Shown: positions 23,487-36,985, counted from the stretch's first letter. The stretch: DNA of 64,000 bases from Petunia secreta (GCA_029990175.1 JARKIP010000053.1:15766001-15830000); one strand, 5' to 3'. The notes: generated by a model from the letters alone, not told the origin. Made by a program: numbers and translations.

Positions 23487-24429
23487 CGGGCAAGTTAATG
23501 CCCACTCAAGTCTGTATTGGCCTAAATCAGTTTAGACAATCAAATCAAATTTGGAATGAGTTTACAAGAAATGCTAAGTATCAATGTCGAAATAAAGCAA
23601 CGAAATTGAACAAGTTGATGAACAAATAAAACGAGATTTCAATATATGCGTTGAGTACAAATTTTGGCAGAGTTTATATATATATTTCTAGATGTTTACA
23701 ATATAAAATGAGGTGCTATTTATAGACCAAAGAACTGGAGAAGTTTAGGCCACGTTCTCCACATCCAGTCATGGCTATGCCCACTTCCTATTGTGGAAGA
23801 CGTGATAGTGGGCCGAGATCATGAGGCAACCACCTTGCTGAAGATGGGAGAATTCACCAAGGCTGAAGTCGGCTGCCTCGGGGCTGCAAGTTCATTGATT
23901 GACTGAGGTGAAGGTCCACAGAAGCGTAGCCTGACCATATCCTTGGTTGAAGACTTCGACGATCTTGCTGTCCACCTCAAACCTTGGCTCATGAGTATCC
24001 GTTTGGTAACCCTCGAATCATGTACCCGAGGTGTCATTTATACGGGCCAACTTTTACCCAATACAGATATTCCCCTTGCTCCTCGGGGCAAGTGTCAGAG
24101 TAACCAAGGAGTGGAATAAATTTGAGCGGGAGAATGACACGGCGAAATACACACCAAAGAATTTAAAAATAAATCCATCACTTTCTCTAACCGTTGCGAC
24201 CTACGTGATGACCGTTGGTTGGCTTCGAACGGTCACGCCTTTTCATTTGATCTTTCCAACATTTCTGCAATGATGATTCCCCCTTATAAATACCTCCATT
24301 TGAGTGATTGTTTTCCCACTTGTGATCACTTAAGCAACAGTAAAAAATTCTCAAAGTAAGCAAGATTTCCCAATTGTTCTTTCTCAAATCCTCTTTTAGA
24401 AACACCACTTTCTTCTTATTATTCTATTA
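23487..24429. other. E1 5' region of mixed origin
   Basis: Not matched in the 3' LTR. It has a minus-strand TATA-like box at about 23720-23730 (tctataaatag on the complement) and a plus-strand one at about 24285 (cttataaatac). Text such as 'gaccgttggttggcttcgaa' and 'cttgtgatcacttaagc' looks like the end of an LTR plus leader. No clear PBS was found. It may be the remainder of the true E1 LTR or a segment from a related element. Confidence 0.4.
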
Positions 24430-26042
24430 TGTCTGCAACAAATTCCATTCAAGGCTCTAGTAGTTCATAGGGGAAGGTTCCAGATCCTACCACCAGCTCA
24501 CCCCACTTCATCGGGGTCAAATGATTCTTGGAATGCATATGTTATGGATATTATGCGACAAGTTTGAGAGAAATTTTCCGAACAAGGTAGAGTTATTACT
24601 GAGATACGTAGTTTGTTGCAAACCATCTCAGAAAGTGTTAGGGCTAATACTACTCCCACCAATACTCCACCCATGGCCCCTAATGGAAGCATCCGAAATT
24701 TTGTTCTTCCAGACGCAACGATAGGGCGACTTCCAAACGGTTCCGCTTCTGGAGGTTCGGGGACTGTTTCTAAAGGCATCCTACCTTTTGGAACAGCTCC
24801 CATGGCGGCGAAAACACCACCCACAGCTCCAATCAGTGTCACGACGGACCTAGAAAAATGGAAAAAAGACCTCGAAACTCAGTTTAAGAAGCGATTGGAG
24901 AACGTCCCTAGGGCCAGAAAGTCTCAAAGGGTGCTAGATATTGAAAATGTAGGCAATATGCCTTCAAACCGGAAGCGGCCCCAGCCCCCCATTCCAAAGC
25001 ACTTTAAGTTGCAAATCTTGAAGAAATATGATGGTACGACATACTAGTTGATCATGTAGCTGAATATATGGCCATGGTGAGAAGAAATGATCTGATACTG
25101 ATGGAAAGAGAATCCATGTTCTTAAAAAAGTTCGGGGAGATGCTTGAGAAAGGGGCACAACGCTGTTACTTACATTTGCCCTCCGAGTCGGTTTCAAACT
25201 TTAATGTGTTGGCTGATCTATTCATTAAGGCACACACCGGTGCTCAAAGGATCCTTAAGTGAAATAATGATATCTTCCAAGTGAAGCAGTGGTACAAGGA
25301 GCCACTTAGAGATTTTCTTGGGTGCTTCCAAGCGGAGGGGATGGAGCTGCCTCCGACGGAATATAGCTTGACTATCATGGCGTTTGAGGGGAATGTAAAT
25401 GCAAGTAACTCCGAGGCCATTGCCGAGTTGAAGAAAGATCTCCAACAGCGGCAAGCTCAAACTTGGATGAAGTTCATGATAAGACGTCTGCCAAAGTTAG
25501 ATTGGACCAAGAAGAATGGAGGTTCGCAGGCCGAGTTATAGGGGCCGCCTTGAGTCATCTCGACGCGCCGACATGCCACGAGGGAACTCAAAGTGCGGTA
25601 TGAACCCTACAACTCCCAAAGACAACATATGAGCCAGAGGCTAAGAGGTAAAGTTAACACTACTCCTAATCAAAAGAACGCCATGGGGCCATCCTTAGCA
25701 CCTAAGGAAAAGGATCCACCCCGTATTTCTGAGTATAAATTTAATGTTTCAAGTATAGATTTGGTAAGTGCGCTGAAAGAGATGAATGACAAGGGAGTAA
25801 GGCTCCCGAAGTGTATGAGGTATGCCCCGACGAAGAGGTACCAGAGCCTCTATTGTCATTTTCATGACGATCATGGGCATCTTACCGAGGACTGGAAGGC
25901 CCTACAGTACGAGGTGGCCCATCTACTAAAAAAGGGCATGTTGAAAGAATTCTTGATCGACAAGGGGAAGAAAACCCTTGAAAAGAATAGGGAGAAGGAG
26001 AGTGGTCGAGGTCCTCATCCCTTAAAAGAGTTGTTAATCTGA
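24430..26042 (+). pseudogene. E1 gag, broken
   Basis: ATG at 24430 opens 'MSATNSIQGSSSS' and stops at once. Readable pieces follow: 24613-25047 (Pro-rich, then 'PPIPKHFKLQILKKYDGTTY'), a frame change near 25050, then 25068-25262 ('NVLADLFIKAHTGAQRILK'), 25281-25541 ('DIFQVKQWYKEPLRDFL', 'GMELPPTEYS') and 25593-26042 ('RYQSLYCHFHDDHGHLTEDW'). The last is the His/Cys region usual near the end of Tat-clade gag. At least one frameshift and four stops make it non-functional. It would have encoded the structural capsid protein of the retrotransposon. Confidence 0.8.
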
Positions 26043-28522
26043 TCACTGGGGGATCAGAGGTGAACGACATGAATTTTGCTACCACTAAGAAATTTGCAAA
26101 GCTTTCCATCACGATAGAATAGAGGACCCGAGCTGGAGGATCGGGGGATGAAATCGTGTTTGATGAAGATGATTGCAAGGGGATGATATTCCCTCACCAC
26201 GATGCGCTGGTTTTAATATTGAGGATTAATAATTCAAATATCAAACAAGTCTTAATTCCTGGGAGCTCTGTAAATATCATAGGTTATGGAGCGATGAAGA
26301 AAATATGGTTGAAGGACTTGATAGTCCCGAGGCAACCATATTAACTGATTTTAACAACTCCACTGAGAAGACGTTGGGTGAGATCACTCTCACCACCTAT
26401 GCAGAAAGAGTTACCAAAGAAACCGCATTCCAAGTAATTCCCTAGGATAAAGCTTAAAATGTTATCCTCGGGAGTCCATGGATACATGTGATGGAGGTTG
26501 CGGCCTCCACTCTTCATCAAGTTACTAAGTTCCATACCGCATGGGGTGTTCGTTCTATTCGGGTGCGAACAACAAACGACTATGGAGTGCTATTCAGTTG
26601 CCATGAAGAGTGGAGTCATCCTGAGCGGACCATCTAAATAACAACCAACGTGCTCGGGGTTTGAAGAAGAAATGGGTTTGGTACCTGAAATGGACCCACA
26701 AAAGGATATGATTGAAAAGTTCCTGGCATGTATCCAGGAGCCTCAAAAACAAAAAGCTGAAGATTCAACTATTGAGGAGTTGGAATCAATCACATTATCG
26801 ATGGAGTTTCCGGAGAGAAAAATGTTTATTGGCTCGGAGTTGGACCCGAAGTAAAAAAAAAAGGCTATTGTTACATTGTTAAAGTCCAACAATGCTTGTT
26901 TTGCTTGGTCCTACGCCGATATGATTGGTATCGACCCCGAGATTATGACGTATAATCTTAACGTAGATCCTCACCACACTCCGATAAAGCAAAATAAAAG
27001 GCCACATGCTGGCGTTAGAAAGAAGGTGATCGAGGATGAGACAAATAAGTTACTTGAAAATGGTTTCATGCTAGAAGTCAAGTACTCGGAGTGGCTGGCC
27101 AATATTATGGTCATTGCCAAAAAAATGGGAAATAGAGAATGTGTGTGGACTATACGGATTCGAATAAGGTTTGCTCTAAAGATTTATATTCATTGCCATA
27201 AATCGATAGGTTAATAGACTCCACGTCTGGACACAAATTATTAACCTTTATGGATGCTTACTCGGGGTATAACCAGATCTTGATGGAGCCAAAAGATGAA
27301 GAAAAAAATGCCTTTATCACTAACAGAGGCACGTATTGTTACAAGGTGATGTCCTTCAACCTCAAAAACACCGGGGAAACTTATCAAAGGTTGGTGCGTC
27401 GCATGTTCAAGGATTACATCAGGAAGTCAATAGAAGTATACATTGATGATACGCTGGTAAACTCAGGACGGATAGAAGATCACTTGAACCATTTAAGGGA
27501 AGATTTTGTCATCTTAAGGTAGTACAATATGAAGTTAAACCCTACGAAATTACTTTTGGTGTTGGTTCGGGTAAGTTTTTGTGCTTCATTGTCTTCGAGT
27601 GTGGAATCGAAGCAAATCTCGAAATAATTAGAGCAATCGAGGAAATTCCTAAGGTCCTCTCGGAGACCAAGAAGCTTAACGCTTGACTAATCGAATTGCA
27701 GCCTTGAGTAGGTTTATCTCGAGGTCGTTGAGCGATGTCACAAGTTCTTCTCAGTTTTGAAGAAGAATACAGCTTTCGAATGGAATCCGGAGTGTAGACA
27801 ACCGTTGAAAGAATTAAAGAATTATTTGGCTAACGATCGCAAGCCAAAGGATGGGGAACATTGTTGGTTTACTTAGCCTTATCTGAAGTGTCTGTGAGTG
27901 CAATCCTGGTTCGAGAGGAGGATATAAAACAACATCCAATATACTATGTTAGCAAGTTGATGCTCGACGCTGAAACCAGGTATCCCCATTTACAGAAATT
28001 AGCTCTTGCCTTAGTTATTACTGCACGCAAACTTTGACCCTATTTTCAATGTCATCCCTTAGCTATATTCACTATCTTCCCATTGAGAAACATACTTTAC
28101 AAGTCTGAATTGTCCGGGAGGTTGGCTAAGTGGACTGTCAAGCTGAGCGAGTATAATATCACGTATCAGCCTCGCACGACCATAAAGTCCCAGGTGCTAG
28201 CTGATTTTGTGGCTGATTATAGTGCTAAGATACTCCCCCAGACGGAGAAGGAGGAGTTAATGTCTAAGGGGCCAGTTTATGAGATTTGGATACTTTACAC
28301 CGATGGAGCTACTAATTCAAAGGGCTCAGGGCTCGGCATAGTGTTAGTAGCCCCGATAGGGGAACGAGTGAGACACTCCATTAGATTCAAGCAGGTAACT
28401 AACAATGAAGCAAAGTACGAGGCAGTAATAGTAGGGTTACAATTAGCTAAGGAATTGGGAGTTAAAAGAGTCGAGTTGAAAAGTGATTCACAGCTAGTGG
28501 TGAATCAAATACTCGAGGACTT
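26043..28522 (+). pseudogene. E1 pol: protease, reverse transcriptase, RNase H (5' part)
   Basis: Protease remnant near 26195-26340: 'PHHDALVL' then 'VLIPGSSVNI', which lacks the catalytic Asp expected before Pro-Gly-Ser. Reverse transcriptase: 'CFAWSYADMIGID' (26888), 'MDAYSGYNQI' (27250) and catalytic 'VYIDDTLV' (27436-27459). First RNase H with thumb words near 27850-28080 in broken frames. The second RNase H is open from 28083 to 28522 ('LYTDGATNSKGSG', 'NNEAKYEAVI', 'SDSQLVVNQILEDF') and is cut there by E2. Several frameshifts and stops are present. The two RNase H domains place it in the Tat clade. Confidence 0.85.
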
Positions 28523-29339
28523 TGATGGATATAATTTATTCATATATTTTCACAGCTAAATATTAATTATTTTAAATAAAACGTGAATAAATATATCCAT
28601 CTCTCGCATATTTTCTAACATATTTTGCAGGAAGAAGAAGATATTTAAAGTAAAGAAAAATAAGGGGATTACGATTGATGACTACACTATTCATAATGCA
28701 CTATAAAACTGATAGTCATGTCCATAATTTTTATACGCTGAAGAACAAAGAGAAAACAGAAGAAATCTCCTCAATTCAAGAGACCTTTGCATCTATGGAG
28801 AAGTCATCAATTTCAAGACATCTTTGCATCTTTGGAATAATCATCAACTTCCTTCATATTTGCATCTTTGGAAGAACTTAAGCTTACATTTTTTTTCTAT
28901 AAATAGATGGCCAAGGTTTGTAAGAAAGACACCAATTCCCTTTGCAAGAACTAGTCTTGCTCTTCCTTTCTCTTATAGTTTTTCTTTTTGCCTTAGTAGG
29001 AATATTAATATTTTTTCTTTAGATTTTATCTTTTCTCCATAATGGAGTAATTTTCTCAGGTTGGGATATTAGATAAAGCTTGATAAAATTATTATAATAG
29101 ATGTCCGAACTTTATTATCTTTTTGTGTTGAGGTTCTTTTTTTATCATCTGTATACACTAGGTTTTAACCATAATCTTTATCTTATTTCTTTCAATTCTA
29201 ATTCTCACGGAGGAATCGACTCAAATAAATTTATTGATTAAGTAAAAGCTAATCTAAAGAGGTTTTTGCTCACTTGGTGTACTCAACCAAAATACTTCTT
29301 ATTTAAAGCCATTACTTTAATTTCTTCATAGTATAAGCG

Positions 29340-29560
29340 AGAGTGGTGCTATTAATCGGCTATTGTTTAATGTCACTAACTTCAATAGATTAATGGTAGA
29401 AGCGCAAGTGGTGCTATTATGAAATTATTGTTACGTGGAGTGATTGAATTAGAAATATAAATAAGAAATTATTATTTAAACAAGGTCTCTATTTCACTAT
29501 TAATCAATTAATAGTATAAGCGCAAGTGGTGCTATTAATGGATTTCTTTTACGTGATTTG
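29340..29560 (+). repeat. Dispersed 'agcgcaagtggtgctatta' repeats in E2
   Basis: Three copies at about 29335, 29400 and 29518, each following 'aatagtata' or 'aatggtaga'. They are spaced 60-120 bp apart within the solo LTR. Confidence 0.75.
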
Positions 29561-29775
29561 GTTGAATTAGCAATAAGCGATCATTTCATTAAATGAAAAA
29601 ATAAATAATAAAGTTTTGGTTGTACTATAATAGTTTTATTTTGCCAATTCAAAATATCTCAACCTCTATCTTTTATTTAGAAAATCCAAAAATATTTATT
29701 GTTTTTATTTTCAGTACTTAGAAATTATAATCAACTCTCCTTTCATCAACTTGATCCTCTCAAATAGTAACAAAA

Positions 29776-29780
29776 GATAA
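29776..29780. repeat. Target duplication of E3, left copy (GATAA)
   Basis: GATAA at 29776-29780 equals 53989-53993 and directly abuts TGTTGACACC. Confidence 0.9.
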
Positions 29781-30999
29781 TGTTGACACCCAATTTTATC
29801 CCGGACGTATTAATTAAAGTCTAATTATTTTAAATTAAAATTAATTTTGAAAATTCAAAAGTAATTGATATAAATTCAAAGAGAAAAGGCAAAAATTATA
29901 AGACGTATCCTAATTTATATCCTACTCATGCAACCCCCTTAATTTCGTAAGTTATGTCCCTAGCAAGGATAAAATCATTTTAAGATTAAAATCAGGCTTG
30001 CCCTCACAAAGCCTCAATTTCACTTAATCATCCCACTAAATCTGTTCTTACATTTCAATCAAGGCTCATTTCTGCAAAGCATTATATATATACACACGCA
30101 CACTTTTCCCCATTTCAGCCAATACCCTTACCAGAATCCTAAATGCCTGGCGACCCGTTTCCCTAATCCCTTACCCGATTTCCCCCCCAAAACCCTTGAA
30201 TTAGTCCAAAAAGTATGGTCCCTTATCCTCCACATCACTCTTTCTGTACATGAAGCGTTGTATCAACCCCATGCGTTCATTTTGAACGTGTTTGTGATCT
30301 GAGCCGTATATTAAATCTAAACGGACAAATCCTTAGAGATAAGGATAAAACTTGTACAATTTCTTACGATTTTGGATAAGTGTTACCCTTACCTTGTGGA
30401 GGAAGTGTCCTATTTTGGGGTGGAATTCCGGAATTTCACAAAAGAGCAGTAAAAAAGAAACCTTAGATATTCAGTCGTGTCGCTCTTGTTCAAATCAATT
30501 TTCTTCCGCTCATCGCACCTGTCCACTGCTTTAAAAGAGGTCAGAATTTGAAACCCTTCATTTTTTTTTAACTTTTGCTGATTTGAATGTATGCTTATTT
30601 TCATGTTTACAAAGGGGTTCCCATGACTAGTTGTATTTGGTAAAGTGGAAAGTGAAAACAATGTAATGGACCATCCAAGATCACCCTTTGAACTGATTCT
30701 TGACCATATGGCTAAAACAACCAGAACTATGATTTTTATAAAGCGTCAGCTGCTATAAACTTGTAGCTCATTGCATAGAGATTGTTTGAAGCAATGAAGT
30801 GAAATCATTTTATTTTCTCTTTTTGTCAAGAAACTGATTTTCAAGATTACAACATAAGAACAGAAACAACTTAATGAGCTAGTGGTAGTTCATTTGAATG
30901 AAATTTTATTTAAAAAAATGTGATTTTAGAGGAAAATATGTAAAAAAAAATAAGAAGCAAAGAGATTTAGGAATTTGGAGAGTGTTCAGGAGGTTCTTG

Positions 31000-31705
31000 T
31001 CTGTGTGTATGTGTCTGCTTGTTGTGTATGTGTGTATCTGTGTGTGTGAGTATGTCTGCTTGTGTGTGTGTTTGTTTGAATGTGTGTGGGTGTGAAGATT
31101 AAGGGAGTTTGGGATTTGTTGTTGATGCTGAATGTTCAGGAGTTTGGGATTGTTGTTGATGCTGGAATGTTCAGGGATGCTGGGGCTGTTTGGAAGTTTA
31201 TTCAAGTAGATGTGGGTGTAATCTTCTTGTATGTGTGTGCAGAGGTCTGATAGAGAGGGTGAAGGGTTGGTTGTGAGAGTTAGAGATGGTCATGCTAGTT
31301 CTGTTTGTGTGCAGGTGATGCGTTGGGGTATGCTGGTTGTTTAGGTGTGTTTAGATAGTCGCAAGGGTATCAGGTTTGGTTCTTGGTTGTCCTGCATTTT
31401 CTAGGCAGTTTAGGGAATAATAGAAAGGAGGATCTGTGAGTGCAAGCATTTGAAATGAGTTGATGTTTGGTTCTATTAGGTGCAAAGAGCATCAAGGAGT
31501 TTAGGGGTGTTCAGGTTGTTGGAATGATTCAGGTGGTGCATATGGTTTCTGTGTGTGCCTAAAAAGGTGTGTGCGCGCCTGAAATTGTGTGTTGTGTGCA
31601 TAAGAGTGTATGTGCAGGTCTGTTTTCTGTGTGCTCTCTCGCTGTGTGTGTGTGTGTGTGTGTATGTGCAGTATGTGTGTATGTGAAGTGTGTGTTTGTG
31701 CATGT
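31000..31705. repeat. TG-rich stretches within E3 5' LTR
   Basis: Alternating TG/TATG words at 31000-31100 and again at 31555-31705, including a (tg)9 run near 31642-31661. The 3' LTR has the matching stretches at 51930-52010 and 52500-52660, with the long TG run replaced by 'tgtgcagtgtgtgta' units. Confidence 0.85.
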
Positions 31706-31960
31706 TAGGGAGTGTGAGACTGAAGTTAGTAGCAGTAGCATGGTGTTTTCTTGTGGGCTTCATTGTTTAATTATAACCAAAATATAGGAAGGGTTGTCTT
31801 GCTTATTCTTGCTCGCATATGTCGTATGATTAGCTTAGCCTAGCCTGACGTAGGATTTCAGTTTAGACTTAAGTGTACAAGTTTAATATATGGAGAAAAT
31901 TTCCAATTGTTAGTTTGAAAGGTGGAAAGCTCCAGTGGCCATTAGTTGTTCAGATAAAGG

Positions 31961-32135
31961 GAGATGTCGGCTTTTGTCGCTTCCCATGTATTTGTTTGTC
32001 ATCTTAAGAAATGAAAAAGAATATTGTGGGAGATGTCGGCTTTTGTCGCTTCCCGTGTGTTTGTTTGTCGTCTTAAGAAATGAAAAAGGAAATTGTGGGA
32101 GAAGTCGGCTTTTGTCGCTTCCCATATGTCTGTTT
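31961..32135 (+). repeat. 69-bp tandem repeat in E3 5' LTR
   Basis: About 2.5 copies start at 31961, 32030 and 32099 with 'gagatgtcggcttttgtcgc' and 'cttaagaaatgaaaaaga'. The 3' LTR has the same array at about 52890-53065. Confidence 0.85.
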
Positions 32136-33071
32136 GTCCTGTTCTTGTTTAGATTAATGCCACATATTAGTTTTCTTGTAACACTTATCTCAAACCTTAT
32201 AATTAGGTGCTAATTTTTAATCTATTTGTTTTCCTTGGCATGAACTCCTCGGGATCGAGTTGGTAAAAACTCACAAAATGGGATGACTATTTGCATTGGA
32301 GTTGTTTGATCCGTACTGCATTTTCGAGCTTAAGTTTCCCAAAAAAATGAAAACTTATAAAATCGAAGACTTAAATTATTGAATTTGCTATATCTGGATT
32401 CTGTCTTTCTAAGCTCCCTCTCTCCCTATTTTCGTTAGAATCCATGTTATAGGATCCCTGTAAACCGGACTAGGAGTTTCATATGATAAGAATTATTATT
32501 AAAGCTGCTTTGTGATTACTTATTCTTTTTCTTTAGACTTTGCCAATTAATTTATAGTTTTAAGAACCATTGTTAAATAATGAGTGCAATAAAATATAAT
32601 TAAATTTATCTCTATTAAATCATTATTTCCCTTTAAATAATAATTACTTATTTACTTATTATTTTATATTTATTTATTATTCACTTATTTACTTATATAT
32701 TTATTTATTTATTATTTATTTCTTTATTTGTTTACCCTATATTTTTCGTAAAATTGTCAAGTTGTTTACTTTATTAAAATTCGTCAAAACCACCGGATTA
32801 ACCACCCTTTGATGGATTTTCGAAAGTGCTCTTTTAATAAAAAAAGACATTTTTTCGGAAATAGAAGATCCGCTTACCTAGAATCTCTACAAAATCAATT
32901 TCCTTTTAAAAGGGAATAAATGCACTCATTAATTAACTTTAGGTTCCTACTAATCTTAAATTAGGTGGCGACTCCAAAGAAACCTTTTAGAGTCCCATTT
33001 TATTGAAATATACCCGAAACATTATCTTTTTTTTTTAAAAGAAAGAGTTATTTTTTTGGGGTTCAACAGTG

Positions 33072-33088
33072 TGGCGACTCTGCTGGGA
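33072..33088 (+). promoter_or_regulatory. Primer binding site of E3
   Basis: tggcgactctgctggga, three bases after the LTR end. Close to the tRNA-Arg-type PBS reported for Ogre elements; E5 has the same site in the same position. Confidence 0.65.
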
Positions 33089-34796
33089 ATATTTGATGGT
33101 TCTAATCAAAAGGCTTTCGCGAATTCACTTTATTTGTATATTGAATTGTGTATGAGTTTGAATCGTATGTCAAAATTAGCATGCATAATTTAATTGTTTG
33201 TTTGTATGCCGACATTAATATGCGTAGCTTAATTAATTGATTTATTTGTATGCTGATACTAGTATGCATAGAATTGATTGTTTGAATGTATGCATGAAGC
33301 ATATCTTTATTTGTGCATAAATCCGCATTCCGTTCATATTTCCTCCCTCATAGAAACTTGTCAATTTTTTTTCACCTCATCGATTTCATCACGGGGCGCC
33401 AGTTTGACGGGTAGTTACGCAGGATTGGTATTGCCCTTACCTCACTCTCTGAAATTTCTTTCGTGTCACCAGAAGTTAGTTCGGGATATGGATGCTTTGC
33501 CTGGTTTTGTCATAGCCGGTTCTACTGGTTTATGAGGCCAGGTTTATCCCGCATAGGTCGGGTCAGCCTCAACCGTTAACCCACTCTTAGAATGAGCTTT
33601 TAGGACATGACATGTATATACACCTTAGTTTGGACCCGTCCCTTGGTACTATTTTCAGGAATTAAGAAACCACCCCTTTTGTTGACGGGTTATTGTAATC
33701 GAATGACGTTGCATTTTACTTGGTATATGGTGGTCATAGACGGATCCACGCCGATTTGTCTTTGCCAAATTTTGGAGTTGCCTCACTGTTTCTTTTGTTT
33801 GCAGGAAGATAACAGGTTGTTTAATAAGGTAATTTTCACAGTTGTTTGCCAATGCATTCAATGCAGTTGAAAATTAGCAGTTGGAAGATCCAAATCCGGT
33901 AAGGAGCAAACAGTTGTCATTTTAGTATTTTAAGACTGATTATTGTATTTTTATTATTATTTATTTTAAAAGAACAGTGTATTACCACATTGTTGTGCTT
34001 TATTTTCGGACTTCTTTTCAAAAGCATTTTATTATTGAAAATATTTTAATAAAAGGCAGTCTTTTGAAATCTTATTGTTTATTATATCGTTATCTCCCAA
34101 ATTTCGCATTGACAACGGCTTGGATCATTCTTTTACCACAGCATTGGTTTGCTATTTGACGATTAGGCTTACCTCTGGTATAAAAGAGGCACCTTATAGG
34201 GTAGGACGTATTTGCATTTTATTTTCGCTCAATTACTTGTGTTTGCCACATGTCAAATTATTTGTCTACTATGCAATAACTTGTTAAATGATTATTTGCT
34301 ACAGGCTGATCGCCTGTAATCTATTTGCACTGCTTGTTGAGTGATTCAATATGGTTGATGGTGTGATTTGACTAACATTGTCTTTGATTGCAGAAATTAA
34401 TCACTTTATTTGCGTTATTTATTTGATTCCTTCATTTACTTATTTTTGGAATGCATGAATATTATTATTCTAAATTAACTTTTGAATCCTTATTTTGCCC
34501 TGTCTTAATTCCAATCTCATTATTTTGAAAAAAATATTTTTAGCATCAATTTTTAAAGTATTCACAAGTGTATTATCCTGTTGGAAAATAATTTTTAGAT
34601 CTAAATAAGCATTTTCGCATCTGGTTTGCTTTAACAAAATGAGTGTCTTGCTTTAAAATTTTGGGTTTTTTCAGTACGGTCTCAATTTTTCTATTAAGGA
34701 ATAAGTTGACTCATCAGTTTCATCTTCAATAAATTTTTATTAAATTCGGTATGCATTGCTAAAAGATTAACTATTTTTAACATCAAAAGAGGACCT
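33089..34796 (+). other. E3 leader between PBS and gag
   Basis: Long non-coding leader, usual for Ogre-type elements. Near 33175-33300 the words 'atgc.gacattaatatgcgta' recur three times. The section near 34080-34290 ('cctctggtataaaagaggca') is shared, diverged, with the E5 leader (56880-56990). No gene is visible. Confidence 0.6.
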
Positions 34797-36985
34797 ATGG
34801 CTCGCCAAAATGCTGTGATTGACTTGACTGAGAATGATGAATCCAACCAAGACAAGGTTAACAGGCTCGAAGCAACCGTAGCAAGCTTGAAAAAGCGTAA
34901 CTACGCAAGGTCTAATTCCCAAGGAGGGATACGTAGGCTTCTTTTTCTCAAAGATAGCAACTGGGGCAAATTTTGCAAAGCAAGCAGAAGACGTGAGAGA
35001 TTGCAGCTGGGGCAGCTTTTGTTAAGTAATTTGAAGTATTGAAAGTCTTAACTGGGGCAGCTTTTACAAAGCGAGTTGAAATGTTGAAGTCATTACTGGG
35101 GCAGAATTTTGCAAAAAACAAGTTGAAGACATTGAGTTAATTTCATAATTATCAGAAGTAGTTTTTAAAGAATTGGTGCAGATTATTATTTTGAAAGCAA
35201 GGATCGATAGTCGAGCAAAGTATTGATGTTTAAATAACCCGAGAAATTTAGCAATTTGTGCCAAAATGGCCTAGCACTCATACTGATTTAGTAAAAATCT
35301 TTCAAAGTTGTTTTGTCAATTCGTGTCTTGAAAGATCAAATTTTGTCGATCATTAAGTTTCGCACTCTCAAATATTTTTTACTCCTTCGTTGAGTAAGGA
35401 TTTTAGTCCCATCCATTCGGCCTAATGACCTATTATACACTTAACATCTTATGCACGCATTGCCATTTTACGTATTGACTTATTTTGTTCAATGTGTAGA
35501 ATTCATTTGTTAAAGGTTGGCTAGCATTGAATACTGAAATGGCTGAGAATCAGCATCAAAGACGAAATAACATGGCAAAGCAGCTTCTGGCAACTAGTTA
35601 TGGTATGGGTATCTTGCAAGCGCAGAATAATGATATTGAGGAACATGTGGTCCAAAGGAATAGGATTGTCAACTTTGTAAATACCAGCAAATCTTTGCCA
35701 AATACAAGATTTACCTCCAATTTGTCTTACTTAACCATGCCTCATTACTCAATGCGTATACACACCATATATCCACAAATCCCACAAGAATATCTTACCA
35801 ATCCAAATGCTTGGTCAACTGCAACATTATGCCAATCGCCATTTATCACTATGCCTGTTGTGGGGGGTCAATCAAATCAAATGACAGTGCGTCCACAAGA
35901 ATTACCTAGGAAATAAGTTGAGGCAATTGATTTCTATAGCATGGAGGAACGAATCCGCAATTTGCACAAAGTCTCTAGGAACATTCAGAGTTTATGTTAT
36001 GAAGACTTATGCATTTACCCGTACATTGAACTTCAACATGGGTATAAGATACCAAAATTCAACACTTTCGATGGAAAGGGGAACCCCTATATGCTCATTT
36101 GAAAGATTATTGCAGCAGATTGATTGGAATTGGAAATAATGAAGCTTTACAGATGAGATTGTTTATTCAAAGTTTATCAGGAATGGCACTTGCATGGTAT
36201 ACCCAACAAGATTTTGCCAAATGGCACACATGGGAGGATATGACTCATGACTTTGTGGATCAATACAAGTTCAACATAGTATGAGTTCCTGATGTGATTG
36301 ATATGCGCAACGTTAAAAGGATGTCTCATGAGTCTTTTGCAGAATATGCTATGAGGTGGAGGTTAAAGGCTTCTAAGATGCATCCTCCCTTACCTGAGGA
36401 TAAGCTAATAGCAGCTTTCATTGAAATACAAAAAGGCATATACTATGCCAAAATGGTCGTCAATAATGCAAGCAGTTCCTCTGAATTGATCCAACTGGAA
36501 AAATGATAGAAGAAGGCATAACAATAGGAAAAATCCCTTTTTGGTTTATTTGGGTACACCACTCAATCGGAGAAACCCTCAAATTTGCAAGGCTCTCAAA
36601 GTCAGTTTCAACAAGCATATTCCGATTATCCGGCATCAAAGAAGATGAAGTCGGATACATTTACTCCTATAGAAGAGTCTGTGACAAGCATATTTGAGAA
36701 ATTCAAGCTAAAGGACTTTTGAAACCAAGGAAAGGAACAATTCCTAAGCATCTGCCTTCACACTTTGATCCATTAAAGCATTGTGCTTATCATTCAAATG
36801 TCCAAGGGGATGATACTGAAGAATGCAGTGGCTTGGTATACAAGATTCAAAGTATGATTGATAGCGGCAAAATAATAGTGCAGGAAGATCCGTTGAGTGG
36901 TAACTGCAGCACTTCAGGCACAATTTTTGTTAAAGGTGAGGCATCAGCCCCAAGATATTCAAAGAAGAAGCGGTTGGCAAGTTAA
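34797..36985 (+). pseudogene. E3 gag, broken
   Basis: A short gag-like start at 34797 (MARQNAVIDLTENDESNQDK) runs within 100 bp into non-coding cassette sequence. A second start lies at about 35539 (MAENQHQRRNNMAKQ). The capsid region then reads across frames: 'KIPKFNTFDGKGNPY' near 36047, 'LFIQSLSGMALAWYTQQDFAKW' near 36160, a TGA at 36282-36284, 'RMSHESFAEYAMRWRLKA' near 36318 and, in another frame, 'HFDPLKHCAYHSNVQGDDTEEC' near 36760. The order and words match the E5 gag. At least two frameshifts and several stops make it dead. No protease or polymerase follows. Confidence 0.8.

Larger units (their letters stand above)
28523..29780 (+). mobile_element. E2: solo LTR of the E4 family, left part
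   Basis: It begins TGATGGATATAA, the exact start of the E4 LTR read on its own strand, and follows the E4 LTR reverse complement (for example 'aaaacgtgaataaatatatc' and 'ctcgcatattttctaacat') to 'ctctcaaatagtaa'. The rest continues at 53994. There is no internal region, so it is a solo LTR. It carries extra tandem-like 'agcgcaagtggtgctatta' units (29340-29560) that E4 replaces with 'ctccgtgagaatta' units. Flanking 5-mers are GACTT (28518-28522) and GGCTT (54102-54106). Confidence 0.92.
29781..33068 (+). repeat. E3 5' LTR (3288 bp)
   Basis: TG…CA ended (TGTTGACACC … GGGGTTCAACA). Contains TG-rich microsatellites (31000-31100 and 31555-31705) and a 69-bp tandem repeat (31961-32135). Short open frames such as 31476-31763 are translations of the TG repeats. 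Confidence 0.92.

Noticed and set aside
30906..31763. His/Thr-rich open frames in the E3 LTR
   Set aside because: They are translations of TG/CA microsatellites.
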